Shown piece after piece: positions 1-8,093 of a stretch of 18,232 nt of DNA; the first letter of the stretch is position 1, and each line of letters starts with the position of its first letter. Made by a program: the position numbers and the translations under genes. Source of the DNA: Spirochaetales bacterium (GTDB lineage Bacteria; Spirochaetota; Spirochaetia; DTKZ01); contig JAGODW010000003.1 of NCBI GenBank assembly GCA_017998025.1, positions 1-18,232 on the forward strand, given 5' to 3'. The notes beneath the pieces were generated by a model. That model searched no databases. It saw only the letters and a program-made list of their open reading frames with translations, and was not told the origin of the DNA.

Positions 1-119
1 TTTTTGTTTTGTTCTGCTAGAGTAGGCATCTTTATAGATAAGATGAGCACAGTAATTCCGAAGGCAACAAGGATGAGAGAAGTATAAAAATCGGCCTTCG
101 GCATATTTTCTTCTTTCAT
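1..119 (-). CDS. tctB: TctB-family small membrane subunit of a tripartite tricarboxylate transporter, partial (3' end outside the window)
   Basis: Reading the minus strand from an ATG at 119, the frame stays open to the window edge (39 codons). It starts MKEENMPKADFYTSLILVAF, continues as a hydrophobic helix, and then has a charged KMPTLAEQN segment. A basic or polar start of the form K-x-D-x-x-x-S followed by a first transmembrane helix and then MP is typical of TctB proteins, the small membrane subunit of TTT uptake systems. An AAGGGG ribosome binding site lies a few bases upstream of the ATG. The gene follows a tctC on the same strand with a 96-nt gap containing a hairpin. The order tctC-tctB is common, and tctA would be expected beyond the left edge. 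The identification rests on about 39 residues plus context, so it is probable rather than certain. Confidence 0.7.
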   Translation of the reverse strand, partial: MKEENMPKADFYTSLILVAFGITVLILSIKMPTLAEQNK

Positions 120-171
120 AAGTACCCCTTCAAATACAAAATAGTGCGTCTTTGGGTATACCCTATAATCT

Positions 172-200
172 GAAAAGAGCAGGGCATGCGACCCTGCTCT
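172..200 (-). terminator. Hairpin between tctC and tctB, likely partial terminator or 3' stabiliser
   Basis: On the minus strand AGAGCAGGG (200-192) and CCCTGCTCT (184-176) form a perfect 9-bp stem with a 7-nt loop, followed by a short TTTT run. It starts 16 nt after the tctC stop and precedes tctB. Such hairpins between a binding-protein gene and its membrane-subunit genes usually leave the binding protein in excess. The T run is short, so partial termination or mRNA stabilisation is more likely than full termination. Confidence 0.6.
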
Positions 201-215
201 ACTGTACAGGAATTG

Positions 216-1253
216 TTAGGGTCTGGGAATGCCCACGGTGTCCGGAGAAATCTTGGCCTTCCCGGCATCGTAATATATCCATGCAACCGGCTGGTAGTAG
301 CTGAATGCCTTATCCTGGGCTTCCTGCCCGTAGTAAGGAGTAAACACAGCCCCGCGTGCTATGCAATACTCTTTGATCTTTTGTGAGTTTGCAATTACTT
401 CTTTCCATGCCATCTCCACGGTAGTGATCACTTCCTGAGGAACACCGTTAGGGATGAAAATACCAAAGTAGTTTAACCCCATTTCAAAATCTTTGATCCA
501 GTTTGTGATGGGGGGGATCGACTCTGCATATCCCTGAAGTTGCAGAGGTTTATCCGAAAGGACTGCCAACGGGCGAAGTTTTCCGCCCCGGATCATATCC
601 GCTTCCTCTACGGCCAGCTGAGGAGTTACTTCCACTTCTCCAGCTACGCAGGCAATTACCGCAGGATTCCCGCCGTCATAGGTTACGTGCTTATATTGGA
701 TTCCTGTGTATTTACGGATTGCTTCCATTGCGATGTGGCCTGCAGAGCTCTGTCCTGCGGTTCCTACAGGTATCTGACCCGGCTTGTCTTTAAAAGCTTG
801 AAGCAGATCTCCAAAATTTTTATAGGGGGTATTCGGGTTTACGCTTACGACCATGACGTTTGCTACGGCGAGGAAAATATGCCAATCTTTTCGGATGTCT
901 GTATCCAGCATTCCCTGTATTTTATACGTTGCAAGGTCTGCCGCTGCGCCTCCTGTCCAGGTATATCCATCCTTGGCTGCTTCCATGGCGTTCTTTGTTC
1001 CTACAGATCCGGATGCACCGGGCTGATTTACCACTACGATTTTTGTTCCCAGGTAGGGTTCAAGCTCTCCTGCGCAGAGACGAACAATCTGGTCCGTTGA
1101 GCCGCCTGCGCCCCAGGGTACAATAACAGTGATGGGTTTGGTGGGTTTCCATTTTCCCGCTTTCTCTTCTGCTTTCCCAGCAGCAAAAACGATGGTTGTA
1201 CACGCAAGGGTAAGAACCATCAGAATTACCACAAATTTAGTAAGCTTTCTCAT
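216..1253 (-). CDS. tctC: TctC-family periplasmic solute-binding protein of a tripartite tricarboxylate transporter
   Basis: This 345-residue protein captures a carboxylate outside the inner membrane and delivers it to a TctAB permease. Residues 1-24 form a signal peptide: a basic RKLTK start, a hydrophobic core, and VFA-AG as a likely cleavage site. LAC at 16-18 could instead be a relaxed spirochaetal lipobox. The mature part shows the family signatures PWGAGGSTD (46-54), NQPGASGSVG (76-85) and AAKDGYT (92-98). The length is normal for the family (about 320-345). An AAGGAAAGGAGAG ribosome binding site precedes the ATG, and a consensus promoter lies upstream. tctB follows on the same strand. 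The ligand cannot be predicted: family members bind citrate, aromatic acids, dicarboxylates and others. Confidence 0.93.
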   Translation of the reverse strand: MRKLTKFVVILMVLTLACTTIVFAAGKAEEKAGKWKPTKPITVIVPWGAGGSTDQIVRLCAGELEPYLGTKIVVVNQPGASGSVGTKNAMEAAKDGYTWTGGAAADLATYKIQGMLDTDIRKDWHIFLAVANVMVVSVNPNTPYKNFGDLLQAFKDKPGQIPVGTAGQSSAGHIAMEAIRKYTGIQYKHVTYDGGNPAVIACVAGEVEVTPQLAVEEADMIRGGKLRPLAVLSDKPLQLQGYAESIPPITNWIKDFEMGLNYFGIFIPNGVPQEVITTVEMAWKEVIANSQKIKEYCIARGAVFTPYYGQEAQDKAFSYYQPVAWIYYDAGKAKISPDTVGIPRP

Positions 1254-1288
1254 ACCACTCTCCTTTCCTTAGAGTTTTAGGATAATTT

Positions 1289-1318
1289 AGTATAGAGGAA
1301 TTACAAAATATCTGTCAA
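1289..1318 (-). promoter_or_regulatory. Sigma-70-type promoter for tctC
   Basis: On the minus strand TTGACA (1318-1313) and TATACT (1294-1289) are separated by 18 bp. The -10 element lies about 36 bp upstream of the tctC start codon. This gives tctC(-tctB) its own promoter, independent of the upstream patatin gene. Confidence 0.75.
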
Positions 1319-1377
1319 GGAAAAGATGGCAGATTTGCAGGGAAGAATTCATAATTTGATCTTCCTGTGGTAGAAAA

Positions 1378-2259
1378 TTATCCTTCAAACACCGGGGATT
1401 CTGGTCCTCGCCAGAAAGGTCTGTGGGACAAGGCCTGACGAATAAGAGGTTCAGCTTTCAGAAATATACGTTCTCCTAAATCAATCAGCTCTTGTTTCTG
1501 GGAAAAGTCGAATTCGGAACTTTTCGGAGGAATTCGAATTTCCAGATCGGCGATATCCCATTTAGGGCTGATAGGTCGATCATTCCCGGCAACAGCAAGA
1601 GCCCGGAAAAATACGGATATTCCTGTAGGTATTTCTTCTGGTTTCACCAAAGTAAAGGGACTACAATTCACGGCTATGACTGTACTAATTCCCTTCCTTC
1701 TGGGAATACGTACGGGTAGATTGTTTAAGATACCTCCGTCTACGAGCAAGTACGGAGGATAGGGAACCGGGGTAAAGATCCCGGGAACAGACATGGAGGC
1801 ACGGATTGCCTCAGCCAGGGGGCCTGAATCCAGTACAATTTCTTTTCCTGATAAAAGATCGGCCGCGTTACAGGCAAAGGAAGGGGAAGTGTCCCTGAAA
1901 TGTTTTCCCTTCGTAAGTTTCTGGAGCGTTTCGAATATTTTGCTTCCACTATCGATCCCCTTTCCACGGGCAAGATGGTTCAGGGCCTCCTGAGCCTGAA
2001 GAAAACGAAAAAAGGCACCTTCCCCCAGTTTGAAAGTGATTCCTTCCAGGTAATCCTTCAGGTCAAACTCATCCCGAACGAACTGCTCAATTTCAAGGGC
2101 AGACATTCCGGAACAGTACAACCCTCCAAAGATGGCACCGATTGATGTTCCTGCAACAAAGTTCGGTTTGATTCCTAACTGTTTTAAGGCTTTGAGTACT
2201 CCGACATAGACCAAACCACGGCCGCCTCCGCCGGAAAGCACCAGTGCCCAGGGTTTCAT
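1378..2259 (-). CDS. Patatin-like phospholipase / RssA-type serine acyl hydrolase
   Basis: A 293-residue cytoplasmic patatin-fold protein; the family hydrolyses acyl esters of lipids. The oxyanion-hole glycine loop LSGGGGRG is at 8-15, the nucleophile elbow GTSIG at 37-41 (Ser39), the conserved ASMSVPGIFTPV segment at 154-165, and the catalytic Asp in VDGG (Asp174) starts GGILNNLPV. The Ser-Asp dyad is therefore intact. There is no signal peptide or membrane segment, and the length suits small bacterial members such as RssA/YlbK. An AAAGGAGG ribosome binding site sits just before the ATG. Downstream tctC is separated by 124 nt and has its own promoter, so co-function is not implied. The substrate is unknown. 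Confidence 0.9.
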   Translation of the reverse strand: MKPWALVLSGGGGRGLVYVGVLKALKQLGIKPNFVAGTSIGAIFGGLYCSGMSALEIEQFVRDEFDLKDYLEGITFKLGEGAFFRFLQAQEALNHLARGKGIDSGSKIFETLQKLTKGKHFRDTSPSFACNAADLLSGKEIVLDSGPLAEAIRASMSVPGIFTPVPYPPYLLVDGGILNNLPVRIPRRKGISTVIAVNCSPFTLVKPEEIPTGISVFFRALAVAGNDRPISPKWDIADLEIRIPPKSSEFDFSQKQELIDLGERIFLKAEPLIRQALSHRPFWRGPESPVFEG

Positions 2260-2280
2260 TTTGCCTCCTTTGTCTCAAAT

Positions 2281-2286
2281 ATTATA
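2281..2286 (-). promoter_or_regulatory. Possible -10 element for the patatin gene
   Basis: The minus strand carries a perfect TATAAT (2286-2281), 21 bp upstream of the patatin ATG. No good -35 hexamer is found at the normal distance. A TTGACC further upstream is about 27 bp away, which is too far. The call is weak and rests on the -10 alone. Confidence 0.3.
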
Positions 2287-2361
2287 AGGAATACAACATA
2301 AGGATTGGAAACTGGTCAATAGGTAGTGACACGAAGATTGTTGATATTCAGATGCGAAGGG

Positions 2362-2391
2362 TTGAAGAATGAAAATGAATAGGCATAAAAT
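2362..2391 (+). promoter_or_regulatory. Possible sigma-70 promoter for the SDR gene
   Basis: TTGAAG (2362-2367) and TAAAAT (2386-2391) are 18 bp apart and lie 42 bp before the SDR start codon. The region is AT-rich, so a chance match is possible. Confidence 0.4.
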
Positions 2392-2433
2392 AGGATTCAA
2401 GTTTTTTTATATTCAGGAAGGAGGATTCTTTTT

Positions 2434-3216
2434 ATGGAAAAAATGAAAGGACGAACGATTTTTGTAGCGGCTTCTACAGAAGGATTAGGGTTTGCAATTG
2501 CTTCTGAGGCAGTGAAAGAAGGAGCCCGGGTTTTCATAGGAAGCAGATCAGAAGAAAAAACAAAGAAAGCAATAGAAGCATTGTCCCGGGAGGGAACAGT
2601 ACGGGGAGCAGTACTGGACATGGGACAGAAAGATTCTATCGAGAGGTGGGTAGGGGAAGGATTCAAGGCCTTTAACACAGTAGATGGAGTTGTAGTAAAT
2701 GCAGGAGGCCCTCCAGCAGGAGGGTTTGAGGCGTTTGGAGAAGAGGATTGGTACAACGCCTTTAATTTAACATTGATGTCATCCGTGCGGTTAATCCGGC
2801 ATGTGCTTCCTATATTGAAAAAACAACAAAAAGGGGCAATTCTGGCCCTTACCTCGATTACAGTGAAGGAACCCTGGCCGAATCTGATTCTTTCCGGGGT
2901 TATGCGCTCTGGAGTAACCAGTTTGATAAAAGCACTCTCCCTCGAACTCGCTCCGTTGAACATCCGTGCAAATTGCCTGGCGCCGGGCAGAATCCTTACA
3001 GATCGTTTACGGAAATTAGCAGCGTATGATGCGGAGAAGACGGGAGTTCCTTTCGAAGAACAGCTTGCCCGAAATGCGGAAGATATCCCGTTTAAGCGGA
3101 CAGGCAAACCAGAGGAGCTTGCTAAAGCTGCGGTTTTTCTCCTTTCAGACGAAGCTTCTTATATTACGGGGCAGACTCTGATGGTAGACGGAGGATTGTA
3201 CAAGGCGCTTTTTTGA
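2434..3216 (+). CDS. Atypical short-chain dehydrogenase/reductase (FabG-like) with altered catalytic residues
   Basis: A 260-residue Rossmann protein of the SDR superfamily. The cofactor loop is degenerate (VAASTEGLG, 12-19, instead of TGxxxGxG). The NAG motif is present as NAGGPP (89-94), and the C-terminal YITGQTLMVDGG (243-254) is classical. In the active-site segment Ser141 is kept, but at Ser-x12-Tyr-x3-Lys spacing the tyrosine position holds Ser154 and the lysine position holds Arg158. This matches a known subgroup of beta-ketoacyl-reductase-like SDRs that lack a perfect cofactor motif and catalytic tetrad. The reaction is therefore uncertain: it may be a non-canonical oxidoreductase or a non-catalytic protein. 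AGGAAGGAGG lies upstream of the ATG. It is divergent from the patatin gene and 89 bp ahead of valS, which has its own candidate promoter. Confidence 0.85.
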   Translation: MEKMKGRTIFVAASTEGLGFAIASEAVKEGARVFIGSRSEEKTKKAIEALSREGTVRGAVLDMGQKDSIERWVGEGFKAFNTVDGVVVNAGGPPAGGFEAFGEEDWYNAFNLTLMSSVRLIRHVLPILKKQQKGAILALTSITVKEPWPNLILSGVMRSGVTSLIKALSLELAPLNIRANCLAPGRILTDRLRKLAAYDAEKTGVPFEEQLARNAEDIPFKRTGKPEELAKAAVFLLSDEASYITGQTLMVDGGLYKALF

Positions 3217-3232
3217 AATCTTGATCCCTTTC

Positions 3233-3261
3233 TTGCTCAGACCCGCGAGAATTGATAGAAT
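3233..3261 (+). promoter_or_regulatory. Candidate promoter for valS
   Basis: TTGCTC (3233-3238), a 17-bp spacer, then TAGAAT (3256-3261), placed 44 bp before the valS start. There is room for a short leader only, and no T-box-like structure is visible. Confidence 0.5.
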
Positions 3262-3305
3262 AGGCCGTATCCCAACCAGGTGCGATCGTACTCGGAGGCA
3301 ACGGA

Positions 3306-5954
3306 ATGAAGGCGATAGAACTAGCAAAAACCTATAATCCCAAGGAATTCGAAGACCGGATCTATCAATTCTGGATGGATCGGGCATATTTTAAACCCAG
3401 AGCATGTCCGGGAAAGAAGCCCTATGTGATCGTTATACCTCCTCCCAATGTCACAGGTGTCCTACATATGGGGCATGGATTAAACAATTCCTTACAGGAC
3501 ATCGTAATTCGTTTCCATCGGATGCTGGGAGAACCTACCCTCTGGCTACCGGGAACAGATCATGCCGGAATCGCCACTCAGAACGTAGTGGAGAAGAAGT
3601 TGAGAGCACAGGGGCTGGATCGCAAGAAGGTGGGGAGGGAAAAATTTCTCGAAGAAACATGGAAAACAGCTCTGGAACATAAGTCAATCATTGTACAACA
3701 GCTGAAAAAAATCGGTTCCTCCTGCGACTGGAGCCGGGAGCGGTTTACCCTGGATGAAGGACTTTCCCGGGCGGTTCGGGAAGTATTTGTAGGTCTGTAC
3801 GAACGGGGATTGATTTACAAGGGGCAGTACCTGGTAAACTGGTGTCCATCCTGCGGAACCGCCTTATCGGATGATGAAGTGGAGCATCAGGAAGCTCACG
3901 GAAAGATGTACCATATCCGGTACCCGTATGAAGATGGAACAGGATTTATCGAAATCGCCACTACCCGGCCGGAGACCCTTCTGGGAGATACCGCGGTAGC
4001 AGTACATCCGGAGGATCCCCGGTACAAATCCCTTGTAGGGAAAACTGTCATCCTCCCTCTCGTGGGAAGGAAAATCCCGATTATTGCGGACACATATGTG
4101 GATAAGACCTTTGGAACTGGAGCGGTTAAGATTACTCCTGCCCATGATATAAACGACTGGGAAGTGGGAAAGCGGCATAACCTGGAGGCAGTGAACATTC
4201 TGAATCCCGACGGGACCCTCTCGGATGCAGTACCTCTTCCCTATCGGGGATTGGATGTAGGCACAGCCCGAAAAAAAGTGGTGGAGGATCTGAAAGTACA
4301 GGGATTTTTCCTGGAAGAAAAGGATCATATTCATCAGGTAGGGCATTGCTATCGCTGTAATACGGTAATCGAACCCTACCTTTCCTCCCAGTGGTTTGTT
4401 CGGATGAGGAGCATGGCAGACAAAGCTCTTCAGGCCTGGAAAGAAGAAAAAATAATTTTTTTTCCCCGGAAGTGGGAGAATACATACGTTCACTGGCTGG
4501 AAAATATTCGAGACTGGTGCATCTCCCGTCAGCTCTGGTGGGGGCACCGTATTCCGGTCTGGTACTGTGCAGATTGTGGAGCTACGCTGGTTCTCAGGGA
4601 AGATCCGGATTCTTGTAGTCAGTGCGGGAGTAAAAACATCCATCAGGATGAGGATGTATTGGATACCTGGTTCTCTTCCTGGCTGTGGCCCTTTTCTACC
4701 CTGGGGTGGCCGGAAGAAACGGAAGATTTGAAATTGTATTTTCCTACGACAGCCCTGGTAACGGGGTATGATATTATCTTCTTCTGGGTAAGCCGGATGA
4801 TCATGGCTTCTCTGGAGTTCATGGGAGAAGTTCCTTTCCGGGATATCTATATCACGGGGCTGGTACGAGACATACACGGCAGAAAGATGTCTAAATCGCT
4901 CGGGAATGGGATCGATCCGCTCGAGATTGTGGATGAGTATGGGGCGGATGCCATGAAATTTACCCTTGCCTTTCTCGCAGCTCAGGGGCAGGATGTGCTT
5001 ATCAGCAAGGAAAGTTTCGGAGTAGGTTCCCGGTTTGCCAATAAAATATGGAACGCCAGCCGGTACCTGTTGATGAACCTCGAAGGACGCCAGCTGCTCG
5101 ATTTTGAGCAAGCTCCCAAGACAGAAGTGGACAAATGGATCCTTCATCGGATGAACGAGGCTGCCGGTATTGTTCGGGATAGTCTGATGGAATACCGGTT
5201 CAATGAAGCGGCATCGGCCTGTTATGAATTTTTCTGGAACGAATTCTGTGATTGGTATATTGAATCGACAAAACTCTCTCTCTACTCCGACGATGAAGGA
5301 GAGAAGGATCGGGTGATCACCCTGCTGGTGGGAATTCTGGAAGAGGCCCTGCGCCTTCTCCATCCCTTTTTACCTTTCCTTACAGAAGAGATCTACCAGA
5401 AACTACCCAGGAAACAGGAAGCCTGTATTGTGGCTCCTTTCCCTGAGAAACGGGCAGATCGGATTTTCTCCGAAGAAGCAGAAACCTACGCGGTTCTGCA
5501 AGAGCTGGTCCGCATGGTTCGAACGCTTCGCAGTGAGTTCACCATTCCTCCTGACCGAAAGATCCGGGTGGCGGTGAAAACTGAGCCGGGATTTTTTGCC
5601 GATGCGTATTTATGTCGCCATGAAGACCTGATTCGCCTTCTTATAGGGGCTTCCGAGGTAACGATCGGCGAGTTCCAGCAGCAGGAAAAGGGAAGTGTGG
5701 CTGTAGTGGGTACGGGTTTTGAAGCTTTTGTCTATATCCGGGATGTAATTGACGTTCCTAAAGAAGTAGAACGTTTGACGAAAGAGATTAAAAAGGCAGA
5801 AGCGTTTCTCGAAACAGTGCGCAAGAAGCTTTCCAATTCCGGTTTTCTGGAGAAAGCCCGTCCGGAAGTAATCGCGGAACAGAAGGCTAAAGAGGAAGAA
5901 ACCGATCGCAAGCTCACCAGGATGAGGGAGTATCTGGCTGAACTTACCGCTTAA
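3306..5954 (+). CDS. valS: Valine--tRNA ligase (class Ia)
   Basis: Charges tRNA-Val with valine in the cytoplasm. The 882-residue length is standard. The class I HIGH motif appears as HMGH (54-57) in the ValRS context PPPNVTGVLHMGHGL, and the KMSKS loop is at 527-531. The editing domain includes TTRPETLLGDTAVAVHP (219-235) and GTGAVKITPAHD (270-281). Cys pairs at 180/183, 348/351, 421/424 and 437/440 suggest zinc knuckles. WCISRQLWWGHRIPVWY (404-420) is the family signature for the second half of the catalytic domain. The C-terminal part (about 815-882) is a charged coiled coil, the usual ValRS tRNA-binding arm. GGAGG sits 7 nt before the ATG. The stop codon overlaps that of the convergent gene. 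Confidence 0.98.
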   Translation: MKAIELAKTYNPKEFEDRIYQFWMDRAYFKPRACPGKKPYVIVIPPPNVTGVLHMGHGLNNSLQDIVIRFHRMLGEPTLWLPGTDHAGIATQNVVEKKLRAQGLDRKKVGREKFLEETWKTALEHKSIIVQQLKKIGSSCDWSRERFTLDEGLSRAVREVFVGLYERGLIYKGQYLVNWCPSCGTALSDDEVEHQEAHGKMYHIRYPYEDGTGFIEIATTRPETLLGDTAVAVHPEDPRYKSLVGKTVILPLVGRKIPIIADTYVDKTFGTGAVKITPAHDINDWEVGKRHNLEAVNILNPDGTLSDAVPLPYRGLDVGTARKKVVEDLKVQGFFLEEKDHIHQVGHCYRCNTVIEPYLSSQWFVRMRSMADKALQAWKEEKIIFFPRKWENTYVHWLENIRDWCISRQLWWGHRIPVWYCADCGATLVLREDPDSCSQCGSKNIHQDEDVLDTWFSSWLWPFSTLGWPEETEDLKLYFPTTALVTGYDIIFFWVSRMIMASLEFMGEVPFRDIYITGLVRDIHGRKMSKSLGNGIDPLEIVDEYGADAMKFTLAFLAAQGQDVLISKESFGVGSRFANKIWNASRYLLMNLEGRQLLDFEQAPKTEVDKWILHRMNEAAGIVRDSLMEYRFNEAASACYEFFWNEFCDWYIESTKLSLYSDDEGEKDRVITLLVGILEEALRLLHPFLPFLTEEIYQKLPRKQEACIVAPFPEKRADRIFSEEAETYAVLQELVRMVRTLRSEFTIPPDRKIRVAVKTEPGFFADAYLCRHEDLIRLLIGASEVTIGEFQQQEKGSVAVVGTGFEAFVYIRDVIDVPKEVERLTKEIKKAEAFLETVRKKLSNSGFLEKARPEVIAEQKAKEEETDRKLTRMREYLAELTA

Positions 5955-7027
5955 GTGTTTCGAAATATCCGTGACGCAGCCCTAATGAGTTCCTGTGCTT
6001 GTTCCAGGGAATTCCCCACGGTTTGCACGACCAGGCCTACAGGAGAGAGGTGTTGACGGATCCATTGGTAGTCCTGTTCCGTAAAAGGACCCCGGAGTAA
6101 AAGCCTCCGACCTCGGTTCTGTATCTGCTCCAGAAAGGGTTTCATCTCTTTTAAATCCATTTCACCCACGTCTCGATTGACCTGAAATACTCCAATTTCC
6201 TTTACCGATAGGAATTCCTCTAAAAGAAAGAGGGAGGATCCGTGCAGATGGATAAGACTGTAGGGGAACGCTTGAGCGATGATCCGATCAGCGGGAAGAA
6301 TACAGGTTCGGAATAATTCCGGTGAATAGAGGGCGGAAGCATCCTCCTGGATCCTGACAAGAGGACCGGGAGCCCAAATACCGTACTGTTCTATCGTATA
6401 ACCGCCCTGGAACATCCCTGCACATCGATGATGAGCACGGGTAACTTGAATGATAACCCGTGCCAGTTTTCGGGCTGTATGCTTTACACGGTTGGGATTT
6501 TCTACCGCGTCCAGAATTGCTTCCGTGTGTCCGCGAAGAGCTCCCAGCAGATCGCTCACTCCCCGCAGGATGGGAAGCCCTACAGGATATTCTCCATTCC
6601 ACGCTTTTGCGAGCGTTTCCACAAACCGAAGGTAGACCCGATACCAGGGGGAGTTGGAAAAGGTATCGAACGTTTGAAGTTTCGAATAATCGATCTTGCT
6701 TTCTTCTGCCCAGAGGCTATCCCCTTTCCGTTTGATTTTGCATCCCAGCATACCTTCAATCCAGGGCACAGCAGGAATGGGGGCGATACCTTTCACCAGA
6801 TCATCCGGGAGTTCCAATAGCCTGGAAAGGTACTGTTTGTAATCTTGAAGGCACTTAAAAGGATCCAGGGAATCGGGATCAAGGTAGGCATCTTCTGGTA
6901 GTTCTTTAAGCGCGGAAAACCGCTGAAAAGGAAACCATCCTCCTACATCAAATCCAATGAGAGGAGAGGAAACGGGTTTATTATTCCAGAAATCTTGAAA
7001 ACGATGTAATTTTTGCTCTATGTTCAT
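5951..7027 (-). CDS. Uroporphyrinogen-decarboxylase (URO-D)/corrinoid-methyltransferase superfamily protein
   Basis: A 358-residue soluble protein with the layout of uncharacterised URO-D-superfamily proteins. It has an N-terminal SSPLIGFDVGGWFPFQRF strand (20-37), VPWIEGMLGC (87-96), an arginine-bearing ALRGHTEAILDAVENP (163-178), WAPGPLVRIQEDASALYSPELF (218-239, W-x-P-G then D-x-S-x-x-x-S-P) and IHLHGSS (259-265). In the methyltransferase branch (MtaA/MtbA/CmuA type) a His-x-Cys at the last site binds zinc; here it is His260-Leu-His262. True HemE activity is unlikely: no other tetrapyrrole genes are nearby. It is last in the operon URO-D2 - tctC - URO-D1. No clear Shine-Dalgarno precedes the ATG; the only GGAGGG lies in the hairpin arm about 20 nt upstream. 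Its stop overlaps that of valS. The substrate is unknown. Confidence 0.75.
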   Translation of the reverse strand: MNIEQKLHRFQDFWNNKPVSSPLIGFDVGGWFPFQRFSALKELPEDAYLDPDSLDPFKCLQDYKQYLSRLLELPDDLVKGIAPIPAVPWIEGMLGCKIKRKGDSLWAEESKIDYSKLQTFDTFSNSPWYRVYLRFVETLAKAWNGEYPVGLPILRGVSDLLGALRGHTEAILDAVENPNRVKHTARKLARVIIQVTRAHHRCAGMFQGGYTIEQYGIWAPGPLVRIQEDASALYSPELFRTCILPADRIIAQAFPYSLIHLHGSSLFLLEEFLSVKEIGVFQVNRDVGEMDLKEMKPFLEQIQNRGRRLLLRGPFTEQDYQWIRQHLSPVGLVVQTVGNSLEQAQELIRAASRIFRNT

Positions 7028-7036
7028 ATTGAGGAT

Positions 7037-7065
7037 CTATAAAACCCTCCGCACCAGGCGGAGGG
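7037..7065 (-). terminator. Intrinsic terminator/attenuator between tctC and URO-D1
   Basis: On the minus strand CCCTCCGC (7065-7058) pairs with GCGGAGGG (7052-7045), an 8-bp GC-rich stem with a 5-nt loop, followed at once by TTTTATAG. It sits between the tctC stop (7075) and the URO-D1 start (7027), so part of the transcript likely ends after tctC, favouring binding-protein expression over URO-D1. Confidence 0.7.
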
Positions 7066-7074
7066 CTATGCTTC

Positions 7075-8049
7075 TTATTGTTTCACCTGGATACCGCTTA
7101 GGTATTTCTTGTACATAGTCTCTTGCTGAGTAAGGAAATCGAAGGTTTCCTGGGGCCCCTTATAGGTTGGTGTTACATACAGGGCGTCGAAAGCAGCCTT
7201 TTGATATTCAGGATTTTCTACAACCTTCTTTACAGCGGCGCTAAAACGGTCAACGATCTCTTTGGGAGTCCCCTTGGGGAAGGAATAGAAGAAAAACTTG
7301 GTGAACGAAACGTCAAACCCCAGTTCCTTGAAAGTGGGAACATCGGGGAAAGCAGGATTCCGCTTGTCAGAGAGCACTCCGATAGCTTTGAAATCGCCGG
7401 TCTTGATGTAATCTTTTACCAACCCATACTGGGTTCCTATTACGTCGATCTGTTGACCCTTTAGAGCGGCAGTTTTAGCAGCGGCTCCTCCCACATCTAC
7501 GATATTGAACTGCACACCTGCAACATCCTGGAACGCAAGAACATGGAGATGAGTAAAACTTCCTATCTCCGTGGCGAAAGAGAGTGACTTGGGTTTTTCT
7601 TTCAGGATCTTTGCCAGTTCAGCCATCGTATTGTAGGGAGCTTTTCCATTGGCGGCAAAAATGTTGGTTTCATCCAGGACGGCAAGGGCAGCTACTTCAA
7701 AATCCTGGAAAGAATAATCAGCTAATCCCAGTATTTTATTCAGAAGCATTCCCGGATGGAAGAACAGTGCCGTGTAACCGTCCGGAGCCGCATCCTTTAC
7801 CTTGCGCGTACCAAGAGTACCACCTGCACCCCCTACGTTTACCGTTACCACACTCTGCCCCAGTTCCTTCTCCAGATATTTAGCCAGAATACGGCAGTTA
7901 ATATCCGTGTCTCCTCCAGCTCCTGCGGGTACTACCACCTGGATCGGCTTTTGGGGATAAGCCGGTTTAGCTGCTTCCTTCCCACCTGCTGCGAATAGTA
8001 CCGGGGTAGCAAGAAGCAGTGTCAGAAGAATTACGATGAACTTTTTCAT
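7075..8049 (-). CDS. tctC: TctC-family periplasmic solute-binding protein (second TTT system)
   Basis: A 324-residue extracytoplasmic binding protein of a TTT uptake system. The start is placed at the internal ATG (8049), not the upstream one at 8082, because AGGAGG lies 6 nt before it and it begins a classic signal peptide (MKKFIVILLTLLLATPVLFA, then AGGKEA). Family signatures in the mature part are VPAGAGGDTD (40-49), NVGGAGGTLG (71-80) and AAPDGYT (87-93). It differs clearly from the tctC at 216-1253, so the ligands probably differ. It lies between two URO-D-like genes in one operon and is followed by an attenuator hairpin. Its membrane partners are most likely the tctB-tctA pair at 11581-13568. 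The ligand cannot be told from sequence. Confidence 0.93.
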   Translation of the reverse strand: MKKFIVILLTLLLATPVLFAAGGKEAAKPAYPQKPIQVVVPAGAGGDTDINCRILAKYLEKELGQSVVTVNVGGAGGTLGTRKVKDAAPDGYTALFFHPGMLLNKILGLADYSFQDFEVAALAVLDETNIFAANGKAPYNTMAELAKILKEKPKSLSFATEIGSFTHLHVLAFQDVAGVQFNIVDVGGAAAKTAALKGQQIDVIGTQYGLVKDYIKTGDFKAIGVLSDKRNPAFPDVPTFKELGFDVSFTKFFFYSFPKGTPKEIVDRFSAAVKKVVENPEYQKAAFDALYVTPTYKGPQETFDFLTQQETMYKKYLSGIQVKQ

Positions 8050-8093
8050 ACAGTCCTCCTCTATAAAAAATATATTGAACAACCGGGGTTGCG

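Noticed and set aside
2397..3107. 236-residue open frame antisense to the SDR gene
   Set aside because: Low-complexity, Ser/Arg/Pro-rich translation with no domain; shadow of the SDR gene.
3217..3230. 14-mer AATCTTGATCCCTT repeated at 15528-15541
   Set aside because: About one shared 14-mer is expected by chance in a window of this length; the flanks do not match.
3864..5363. 499-residue open frame antisense to valS
   Set aside because: It lies entirely within valS, has no recognisable domain or ribosome binding site, and is a shadow of valS codon use.
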